A stretch of DNA of 49,092 nucleotides. Origin: an uncultured Oscillospiraceae bacterium. GTDB lineage: Bacteria; Bacillota; Clostridia; Oscillospirales; Ruminococcaceae. Each line of letters begins with the position of its first letter. Within the stretch, counting starts at the first letter, position 1. The DNA is taken from contig CAKSSH010000006.1 in the NCBI GenBank assembly GCA_934488695.1, positions 1 to 49,092 of the forward strand. Direction: 5' to 3'. The notes under the pieces were generated by a model that was not told the origin of the DNA, made no database searches, and worked only from the letters and a program-made list of their open reading frames with translations. The position numbers were made by a program, and so were the translations under genes. Positions 32,048-39,282 of this stretch are shown in pieces.

Positions 32048-33688
32048 ATGGATTTCCAAAAATTAGCCGACCTTCTTTATCCCGATAATGCGTTTGAGGT
32101 GGAAGAGGTTGAGAAAAAATATCCTAAAAGGACGCTTGCACCCGGCGCCTGCGTCACGCGTCTGGCGCCCAGCCCGACCGGGTTTGTTCATTTGGGGAAC
32201 CTTTTTCCGGCAGTGACCGGCGAACGCTTGGCACACCAAAGCGGCGGTGTTTTTTTTCTGCGGATTGAGGACACCGACCAAAAGCGAGAGGTGCCGGGAG
32301 CTGTGGAGCTTTTGCTCAAATCTCTGGAACGGTACCATATTCTTTTTGACGAGGGCGCTACAGCCGAGGGCGAGCGCGGGGAATACGGCCCGTATTATCA
32401 GCGCCGCCGCGGTGAGATTTATCGAGCTTATGCTAAGCGTCTGGTGGCGCAAGGGCGTGCGTACCCCTGCTTTTGCAGTGAAGAGCAGCTGGAAGAAATG
32501 CGTGCGCAGCAGGAGCAGCAGCGGGAAAATTTCGGCTATTACGGGCGTTATGCGCGCTGCCGGAATTTAAGCTTTGAACAGATTGAGGAGCATTTGAAAA
32601 ACGGTGACCCGTTTGTGCTCCGGTTTCGCTGCGAGGGCGACCCGTCCCGGATGGATCATATTGATGACTTGATCAAAGGTCGTCTGGAGTTTCCGGAAAA
32701 CGACATGGACCATGTTTTGCTCAAGTCGGACGGAATCCCGACCTATCATTTTGCGCATGCGGTGGACGATCATTTGATGGGGACCACCCATGTGGTGCGC
32801 GGGGAAGAATGGTTGTCCACCCTGCCGTTTCACGTGCAGCTGTTCCGGGCGCTGGGCTTTGAACTGCCGCATTATATGCATATTGCACAGCTCATGAAGT
32901 TAGACGGTGAAAACAAACGCAAGCTTTCTAAGAGAAAGGACCCCGAGGCGTCGCTTGCCTATTATTACGAACAGGGGTTCCCGGCACGCAGTGTGATGGA
33001 GTATCTCATGACATTGCTTAACTCTAATTTTGAAGAGTGGCGGCTGGCGCACCCGATGGCAGCGCTGGAGGATTTTGCTTTCAGTGCCGATAAAATGAGT
33101 GTTTCAGGTTGTCTATTTGATATGGACAAGCTGATGGATGTCAGCCGAAACACGATAGCAACCATGACGGCGCAGGAGGTGCTGGAGCAAGTGACTGCCT
33201 GGGCCGCGGATAACGACGAACAGCTTTACCGCCTGTTTTGTGATGATCCGGCCTATGCCCGTGCTATTTTGTCAATCGGCCGCGGCGGAGAAAAGCCCCG
33301 GAAAGACATTGCAAAATGGAGTGAAATCCGGGAGTATGTGTCGTTTTTCTATGATGAATTGTATGAGCCCGGTCGGGATTTTCCGGAAAACGTTGCCGAA
33401 GAGGATCGGAACGCAATTTTAGAGGGCTTTGCGGCCGTATATGATCCAAAAGAGGACGGACAGGCTTGGTTTGAGCAGGTAACGGAGCTTTCTCAGTCAT
33501 TAGGATTTGCACCTAAGGTCAAGCTGTACAAGAAAGATCCGGAGCTGTATAAAGGTCACGTCGGTGATGTCAGTATGGTCCTGCGTGTTGCGGTGACCGG
33601 TCGAAGAAATTCACCGGACCTTTGCGAGATTATGCGCATTTTGGGCAGGCAGCGGGTCATTGAGCGCCTGCACGCTGCCCGCACCTGA
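32048..33688 (+). CDS. gltX: Glutamyl-tRNA synthetase
   Basis: 546 aa class I synthetase. HIGH-type motif in APSPTGFVHLGNLFPAV, FFLRIEDTDQKRE, HVVRGEEWLSTLPFHVQLF, and KMSKS-type motif KRKLSKRKDPEAS. It carries a longer C-terminal anticodon-binding half than the typical 480-490 aa bacterial enzyme. A GlnRS gene follows directly, so this GluRS need not mischarge tRNA-Gln. GGAG ribosome site before ATG. Confidence 0.95.
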   Translation: MDFQKLADLLYPDNAFEVEEVEKKYPKRTLAPGACVTRLAPSPTGFVHLGNLFPAVTGERLAHQSGGVFFLRIEDTDQKREVPGAVELLLKSLERYHILFDEGATAEGERGEYGPYYQRRRGEIYRAYAKRLVAQGRAYPCFCSEEQLEEMRAQQEQQRENFGYYGRYARCRNLSFEQIEEHLKNGDPFVLRFRCEGDPSRMDHIDDLIKGRLEFPENDMDHVLLKSDGIPTYHFAHAVDDHLMGTTHVVRGEEWLSTLPFHVQLFRALGFELPHYMHIAQLMKLDGENKRKLSKRKDPEASLAYYYEQGFPARSVMEYLMTLLNSNFEEWRLAHPMAALEDFAFSADKMSVSGCLFDMDKLMDVSRNTIATMTAQEVLEQVTAWAADNDEQLYRLFCDDPAYARAILSIGRGGEKPRKDIAKWSEIREYVSFFYDELYEPGRDFPENVAEEDRNAILEGFAAVYDPKEDGQAWFEQVTELSQSLGFAPKVKLYKKDPELYKGHVGDVSMVLRVAVTGRRNSPDLCEIMRILGRQRVIERLHAART

Positions 33689-33717
33689 AAACTTCAAAAC
33701 CGAAAGGGTTGTTTTGC

Positions 33718-35376
33718 TTGGAAGAAATGGCGTCAAATTTTATTTTAGATATTATTGATAAGGACCTTGCCGAGGGAAAGGTACAGGAGATCCATACCCG
33801 GTTTCCGCCCGAGCCGAACGGGTACCTGCATATCGGCAGCGCTAAGGCAATTTATATCAACTTCGGGATTGCCAAAAAGTACGGCGGGAAGTTTAATCTG
33901 CGGTATGACGACACCAATCCGGCCCGTGAGGACGATGAGTATGTCCGGGCAATCGAGGAGGATTTGCATTGGCTGGGCGCTGAGCCGAACGGCGGCATTT
34001 TTTACGGCTCGGATTATTTTGAAAAATGTTATGAATTTGCCGTTCAGCTGATTCGGGACGGAAAGGCCTATGTGTGTGATCTTTCGGCTGACCAAATGCG
34101 GGAGTATCGTGGCAGTCTGACGGAGCCGGGCCGGGAAAGTCCTTACCGCAACCGCAGTGTTGCAGAGAACTTGGCGCTTTTTGAACGGATGCGCAACGGC
34201 GAGTTTGAGGATGGTGCCTGCACGCTGCGTGCCAAAATCGACATGGCCTCGCCCAATATGAATATGCGCGACCCGGCGATTTATCGAATCAGCCGGCAGC
34301 CGCACCATCGGCAAGGAAACCGCTGGTGCATCTATCCGTTGTATGATTTTGCCCATCCGATTCAGGACGCGCTGGAGGGAATTACACATTCGCTGTGCTC
34401 CTTGGAGTTTGAAAACCACCGGCCGCTTTATGACTGGGTGGTGGATAACATCGGCTTTGAAAAGAAGCCGCACCAATATGAGTTTGCACGGCTTAATGTC
34501 ACCGGTGTGGTGATGAGCAAGCGCTACCTGCGCGAGCTTGTGGAAACCGGACGGGTTGACGGTTGGGACGACCCGCGAATGCCGACCCTGTGCGGCTTGC
34601 GCCGTCGGGGCTATACGGCAAATTCGGTGCTGGACTTTGTAGCGCGCGCCGGTGTTTCCAAGGCGTACAGCGTAGTGGATTATGCCTTGCTTGAACACTG
34701 TGTGCGAGAAGAGCTCAATCTGTCGGCACAGCGCCGTATTGCCGTGTGCGACCCGATTCGGGTAGTGATTGAAAATTATCCCGAGGATCGGGAGGAGTTT
34801 TTTGAGCTTCCGAACAACCCCAACGATGCAGATGCCGGGACCCGAAAGGTAGCCTTTAGCCGGGAGCTGTATATTGATCGCAGCGATTTTGCTTTGGAGC
34901 CGCCGCCCAAATTTTTCCGTTTAAAGCCGGGTGGGGAAGTTCGGCTGATGGGCGCCTATATCATTCGTTGTAACCAAGTGATTCAGGACGAGAGTGGTGA
35001 GATTGTTGAGCTGCGCTGCAGCTGCGATCTTGCAACCGGCAACGGAAACCCCGTGGATGGTCGCAAGGTAAAGGGGACGATTCATTGGGTGTCGGCGGCG
35101 CATTGTGTCGATGCGCGTCTGTGCCTGTACGACCGTTTGTTTACGGTGGACAACCTAATTGAGCTGCCCGAGGGCGAAAGCTATTTGGACTACCTCAATC
35201 CGCAGTCACTGACGGTGTGTGAGCACGCAAAGCTGGAAGCATCGCTTGCGGATGCAAAGCCCGGTGATCGGTTCCAGTTTGTTCGGATGGGGTACTTCTG
35301 CAAGGACACCCGCAATCAGAACAGCTTTAATCGTACGGTTACGCTGAAGGATAGTTTTAAGCCTCAGCAGAAGTAA
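33718..35376 (+). CDS. glnS: Glutaminyl-tRNA synthetase
   Basis: 552 aa from a TTG at 33718, nine bases after AAAGGG (33703-33708); the TTG at 33709 lies too close to that site. Motifs: FPPEPNGYLHIGSAKAI, NLRYDDTNPAREDDEYV, YDFAHPIQDALEGITHSLCS, VMSKRYLRELV (KMSKS equivalent), and the beta-barrel anticodon domain from about 340 (AHCVDARLCLYDRLF). Many Firmicutes lack GlnRS and use GatCAB; clostridial glnS is generally viewed as acquired by transfer. Here it sits directly after gltX, 29 bases apart. Confidence 0.95.
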   Translation: MEEMASNFILDIIDKDLAEGKVQEIHTRFPPEPNGYLHIGSAKAIYINFGIAKKYGGKFNLRYDDTNPAREDDEYVRAIEEDLHWLGAEPNGGIFYGSDYFEKCYEFAVQLIRDGKAYVCDLSADQMREYRGSLTEPGRESPYRNRSVAENLALFERMRNGEFEDGACTLRAKIDMASPNMNMRDPAIYRISRQPHHRQGNRWCIYPLYDFAHPIQDALEGITHSLCSLEFENHRPLYDWVVDNIGFEKKPHQYEFARLNVTGVVMSKRYLRELVETGRVDGWDDPRMPTLCGLRRRGYTANSVLDFVARAGVSKAYSVVDYALLEHCVREELNLSAQRRIAVCDPIRVVIENYPEDREEFFELPNNPNDADAGTRKVAFSRELYIDRSDFALEPPPKFFRLKPGGEVRLMGAYIIRCNQVIQDESGEIVELRCSCDLATGNGNPVDGRKVKGTIHWVSAAHCVDARLCLYDRLFTVDNLIELPEGESYLDYLNPQSLTVCEHAKLEASLADAKPGDRFQFVRMGYFCKDTRNQNSFNRTVTLKDSFKPQQK

Positions 35377-35429
35377 TTTTCGGCTGCCGGACTTGTGTGC
35401 CGGCAGCCGTTTTTTGAAAGGAAAACGCC

Positions 35430-35897
35430 ATGCTGAATACCACTTTATGTTATCTTGAGCAAGACGGCGCATATTTAATGCTGCACCGAATCAAAAAAGA
35501 AAAGGATATCAACAGCGGGAAGTGGATCGGCGTCGGTGGAAAGTTTGAGGCGGGCGAAAGCCCGGAGGAGTGCGCGCGTCGCGAAATTTTAGAAGAAACC
35601 GGCCTGCGTGTTTCCGCTCTGCGCTTTCGCGGTATTGTAACCTTTGACTGTCCGCCGCATCCGACCGAATATATGCATCTGTTTACTTCGGACAGCTTTT
35701 CGGGCACGCTCAGGGACTGTGCGGAGGGCGTTTTGCAGTGGGTGCCGAAGGAGCAGGTTTTTAGTTTAAGCCTTTGGGAAGGGGATCGGCTGTTTCTGGA
35801 TCTGCTTGCCCGGGAGGTACCGTTCTTTTCGCTTAAGCTCAGCTATTGCGGAGATGTGCTTACGGCAGCATTTTTAAATGGGGAGCGGGTGCAATGA
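35430..35897 (+). CDS. NUDIX hydrolase, MutT-like
   Basis: 155 aa. A full NUDIX box GKFEAGESPEECARREILEETGL at about residues 36-58 binds Mg2+ and catalyses pyrophosphate-bond hydrolysis. GKWIGVGGKFEAGE and the C-terminal FSLKLSYCGDVL resemble 8-oxo-dGTP diphosphatases of Firmicutes. GAAAGGAAAA upstream of ATG. Its stop overlaps the next gene (ATGA). Confidence 0.9.
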   Translation: MLNTTLCYLEQDGAYLMLHRIKKEKDINSGKWIGVGGKFEAGESPEECARREILEETGLRVSALRFRGIVTFDCPPHPTEYMHLFTSDSFSGTLRDCAEGVLQWVPKEQVFSLSLWEGDRLFLDLLAREVPFFSLKLSYCGDVLTAAFLNGERVQ

Positions 35898-36337
35898 ACA
35901 TTTTAGTCAGTGCCTGTCTTTTGGGGGTCCCTTGTCGATACGACGGAAAAAGTCGTCCTTGTGCTGCGCTGCTTGCGCTGCGCTCAAGGTGTCGGTTGAT
36001 TCCGGTGTGTCCCGAAACAGCCGGCGGACTTCCGACGCCACGAACACCCTGTGAACGATGTGCGGACCGGGTTTTGGATCGAGACGGTCGGGATCGGACG
36101 GCAGCCTATCAAAAGGGCGCGGCGTCTGCGCTGAAGGTTGCGCGGCGTTTTGGCTGCACGGCGGCGGTTTTGAAATCTAAAAGTCCCTCTTGCGGGTGCG
36201 ACGGTATTTATGACGGAAGCTTTTCCGGAACGCTTACCGACGGGGTCGGGGTGACGGCGCAGCTTCTTTTGCAAAACAAAATTTCGGTTTACAGCGAAGA
36301 ACAGCTGGCGCTTTTGGAGGCAAGGCATGGAATATAG
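35894..36337 (+). CDS. DUF523 family protein
   Basis: 147 aa from ATG 35894, overlapping the NUDIX stop by four bases. Begins MNILVSACLLGVPCRYDGKS and has PVCPETAGGLPTPRTPCE and SKSPSCGCDGIYDG. The conserved Cys residues suggest metal or Fe-S binding. The family is widespread and uncharacterised; some relatives relate to thiouracil desulfurase (TudS-like), which would fit the neighbouring cysteine desulfurase and ThiI, but this is inference. Confidence 0.88.
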   Translation: MNILVSACLLGVPCRYDGKSRPCAALLALRSRCRLIPVCPETAGGLPTPRTPCERCADRVLDRDGRDRTAAYQKGAASALKVARRFGCTAAVLKSKSPSCGCDGIYDGSFSGTLTDGVGVTAQLLLQNKISVYSEEQLALLEARHGI

Positions 36338-36860
36338 AATCGTAAAAAGCCGCCGCCAAACGATGTCGATCGAGGTGACGAAGTCGTTGGAGGTGGTGGT
36401 TCGCGCGCCTCTTTGGGCTTCTGACAGCCGCATTCACAGTTTTGCGCGCGCACATGAAGCATGGGTACAGCAGGCACGGCAGCGGGTTTTACAAAGGCTG
36501 GCGGAAATGCCGCCGGAACCGACGCCGGCACAAGCGGAGCGCCTAAGGCGTACTGCTGAGACTATTTTGCCGCAGCGGACGGCGTTTTTCGGTGAAAAAA
36601 TGGGTCTGCGACCGGCCGGGGTGCGAATCACCGGAGCACGGACTCGGTTTGGCAGTTGCAGTGCTAAAAATCGCCTCTGTTTTTCTTATCGGCTGATGGG
36701 GTATCCGCCGGAGGCAATCGATTATGTGGTCGTCCATGAGCTGGCGCATTTACAGCATAAAAATCATGGGCCTCGGTTTTACGCTCTGGTTGCCGAAATA
36801 TTGCCCGATTACGCGCGGCGGCAGGCCTTACTGCGCAAAAATCCCCGGTGGGACGGTTGA
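36327..36860 (+). CDS. YgjP-like zinc metallopeptidase (M48-related, DUF45)
   Basis: 177 aa with GGAGG before ATG, overlapping DUF523 by 11 bases. The zinc motif VVHELAHLQHKNHG contains HELAH, with further conserved residues TRFGSCSAKNRL and YALVAEILPDY. No membrane segment, so it is a cytoplasmic gluzincin-like fold. The function of YgjP is not settled. The nifS promoter lies across its stop. Confidence 0.88.
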   Translation: MEYRIVKSRRQTMSIEVTKSLEVVVRAPLWASDSRIHSFARAHEAWVQQARQRVLQRLAEMPPEPTPAQAERLRRTAETILPQRTAFFGEKMGLRPAGVRITGARTRFGSCSAKNRLCFSYRLMGYPPEAIDYVVVHELAHLQHKNHGPRFYALVAEILPDYARRQALLRKNPRWDG

Positions 36861-36885
36861 AAAATCCGACGGGACATGGTATAAT
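36857..36885 (+). promoter_or_regulatory. Predicted promoter of the cysteine desulfurase-thiI-cinA genes
   Basis: TTGAAA (36857-36862) and TATAAT (36880-36885) with a 17-base spacer, 37 bases before the nifS start. Confidence 0.75.
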
Positions 36886-36922
36886 AAAAAAAGTTTATTT
36901 TGATGTGCGGGGAGGCGGCAGC

Positions 36923-38059
36923 TTGATTTATTTGGACAACAGCGCAACGACCGTTGTAAGCCCGCAGGCGGCGCAGCAGGCGCTTTTAATGATGACGCAG
37001 CAGTTTGGAAATCCGTCCTCTCTGCATCGTGTCGGCTTTGCGGCGGAGCAGGCTGTGAGGGAGGCTCGTCGCAGTCTTTGCGGCGCACTTTTGTGCCGGG
37101 AAGGCGAGCTGTATTTTACAAGCGGCGGGACCGAGGCAAATAACTGGGCAATTATCGGAACAGCGCTTTCTCAGCGCCGCCGCGGCAACAAGGTGGTAGT
37201 CTCGGCAATCGAGCATTCTTCGGTTTTGGCTGCAGCAGAGCGTTTGGAGCGTGCCGGCTTTGAGGTCGTTCGTATTTTGCCCGACAGAAACGGCGTGATC
37301 GGCGCCGATCAGGTATCGGCAGCCGTTGATGAAAACACCGTGTTGCTGTCTGTGATGCTGGTGAATAACGAGGTCGGCTCGGTGATGGATGTTGCCACCT
37401 TGGCGGCGGCAGCTCGGCGGAAAAATCCGAAAATCGTGGTGCATAGCGACGCGGTGCAGGCCTTTGGCAAAATTCCGGTGCAGGTTGGCAGACTCGGCGT
37501 GGACCTTTTGTCGATCAGTGCCCATAAGATTCACGGTATGAAGGGGACCGGCGCACTGTTTGTGCGTAAGGGAACCCGGATTGAACCCATTATTTTCGGC
37601 GGCGAACAGCAAAACCGTATGCGGCCCGGAACCGAAAACGTGCCCGGAATCGTTTGCTTCGGCGCGGCGTGCCGACAGGCGGTGCAGCAGCTGTCCGAAA
37701 ATCTCATCAAGGTCAGAGGCTTGCGCGATCGGTTACAAAAAGGTCTTTCGGCTGTGCCGGGTGTTGTTATCAACAGCCCGGATGACGCATGTCCGTATAT
37801 TTTAAATTTCTCGACCCGGGTCATCCGTTCCGAAACATTGCTGCATTTTTTGGAGCAGCGGGAAATATATGTTTCAAGCGGCTCGGCCTGTGCCAAGGGG
37901 CACCGCAGTCATGTGCTGGCGGCGATGGGTCTTGACGATCTCGCTGCAGATACGGCGATTCGAGTTAGTTTTTGTGCCGAAAACACCGAGGAGGATGTGG
38001 ACGCGCTACTTGATGCAGTGCAAAAAGCAGGGGAAGAGATTCAGAAAATTCACCCGTAA
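36923..38059 (+). CDS. nifS: Cysteine desulfurase (NifS/IscS family)
   Basis: 378 aa from TTG 36923, after GGGGAGG, reading MIYLDNSATTVVSPQAAQ. PLP lysine in LSISAHKIHGMKGTGALFV, substrate-binding GGEQQNRMRPGTENVPGIV, and active-site Cys in VSSGSACAKGHRSHVL, which is the group I flexible-loop type. It supplies persulfide sulfur; the thiI gene 20 bases later suggests that tRNA 4-thiouridine formation is one destination. Confidence 0.95.
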   Translation: MIYLDNSATTVVSPQAAQQALLMMTQQFGNPSSLHRVGFAAEQAVREARRSLCGALLCREGELYFTSGGTEANNWAIIGTALSQRRRGNKVVVSAIEHSSVLAAAERLERAGFEVVRILPDRNGVIGADQVSAAVDENTVLLSVMLVNNEVGSVMDVATLAAAARRKNPKIVVHSDAVQAFGKIPVQVGRLGVDLLSISAHKIHGMKGTGALFVRKGTRIEPIIFGGEQQNRMRPGTENVPGIVCFGAACRQAVQQLSENLIKVRGLRDRLQKGLSAVPGVVINSPDDACPYILNFSTRVIRSETLLHFLEQREIYVSSGSACAKGHRSHVLAAMGLDDLAADTAIRVSFCAENTEEDVDALLDAVQKAGEEIQKIHP

Positions 38060-38079
38060 AAGGCGGAACGGAGCAAATC

Positions 38080-39264
38080 ATGAAAGAAATTATTTTGATT
38101 AAAAACGGTGAAATTGCGCTGAAAGGGCTTAATCGCAGCAGCTTTGAGGATGCAATGGTGCGTAATATTCGTCGCCGTACGGCGCATTTGGGCCGTCTGG
38201 AGGTGCATAAGGCGCAGTCGACCGTGACATTGGCGCCTGCAGATGAAACCTTTGACATGGATGCGGCGGTTGAAATTGTCGGCCGGGTGTTCGGCGTCGG
38301 AGCCTTTTGCCGCGCTTGTGAAATTGAAAAGGATATGGGAGTTATCTGCAAAACGGCGGCAGAGTACCTCGGTGCGGAGCTTTCCGCCGCGCGCACGTTT
38401 AAAGTGCTGGCCAAGCGCTCGGATAAGCGGTTTCCGTTAACCTCACCGGAAATTTGCCGTCAGGTAGGCGGTTATCTGTTGTCCCGTTTTCATCAGCTGA
38501 AGGTGGATGTTATCGATCCCGAGATGACGGTTGTAGTTGAAATTCGTGACCGATACGCCTATATTCATTCTCGTCAGCTGCAGGGGGCGGGCGGTATTCC
38601 GACCGGGACCGGCGGGCGAGCCATGCTGCTGATTTCCGGCGGTATTGACAGTCCTGTGGCCGGTTATATGATGGCTAAAAGAGGTCTGGAGCTTTCGGCG
38701 GTGCATTTTGCAAGCCCGCCGTACACCAGTGACCGCGCACTGCAAAAAGTTCGCGATTTGCTCGGAAAAATGGCGTGCTACTGCGGACGTATTAAATTGT
38801 ACACCGTTCCGTTTACCGAGATTCAGGAGCAGATTCGAGATCATATTAAAGAGGAATTTTCGACCGTGGTCATGCGGCGATTTATGATGCGCATAGCATC
38901 GGAGATTGCCGGAGAAAACCACGCACAGGCCTTAATCACCGGAGAAAGTCTTGGGCAGGTCGCCAGCCAGACACTGCCGGCCATTTGCTGCACCGATGCA
39001 GTGGCCTCTATGCCGGTTTTTCGACCGCTGATCGGGATGGACAAGGAAGAAATCGTTGCCGTTTCCCGAAAAATTGACACCTTTGATATTTCAGTCCAGC
39101 CGTTTGAAGACTGCTGCACTGTTTTCACCCCGCGGCACCCTAAAACGCACCCGACGTTGGAGCAATTGGCCGCACAGGAACAAGCGCTTGATGTTCAGAC
39201 GTTGGTACAGGAGGCCTGTGAGCACACGCTGTGGGAATTTATTTCGGCGGATACGCTGGTTTAA
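38080..39264 (+). CDS. thiI: tRNA sulfurtransferase (4-thiouridine synthesis)
   Basis: 394 aa. N-terminal ferredoxin-like and THUMP domains (about 1-165), then the PP-loop AMLLISGGIDSPVAGYMMAK, the conserved ALITGESLGQVASQT and the C-terminal FEDCCTVFTPRHPKTHP. The C-terminal rhodanese domain of E. coli ThiI is absent, as in most Firmicutes, which use a dedicated cysteine desulfurase instead, here encoded directly upstream. Same operon as nifS. Confidence 0.95.
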   Translation: MKEIILIKNGEIALKGLNRSSFEDAMVRNIRRRTAHLGRLEVHKAQSTVTLAPADETFDMDAAVEIVGRVFGVGAFCRACEIEKDMGVICKTAAEYLGAELSAARTFKVLAKRSDKRFPLTSPEICRQVGGYLLSRFHQLKVDVIDPEMTVVVEIRDRYAYIHSRQLQGAGGIPTGTGGRAMLLISGGIDSPVAGYMMAKRGLELSAVHFASPPYTSDRALQKVRDLLGKMACYCGRIKLYTVPFTEIQEQIRDHIKEEFSTVVMRRFMMRIASEIAGENHAQALITGESLGQVASQTLPAICCTDAVASMPVFRPLIGMDKEEIVAVSRKIDTFDISVQPFEDCCTVFTPRHPKTHPTLEQLAAQEQALDVQTLVQEACEHTLWEFISADTLV

Positions 39265-39282
39265 GCGTAAAGGAGGAACAGC

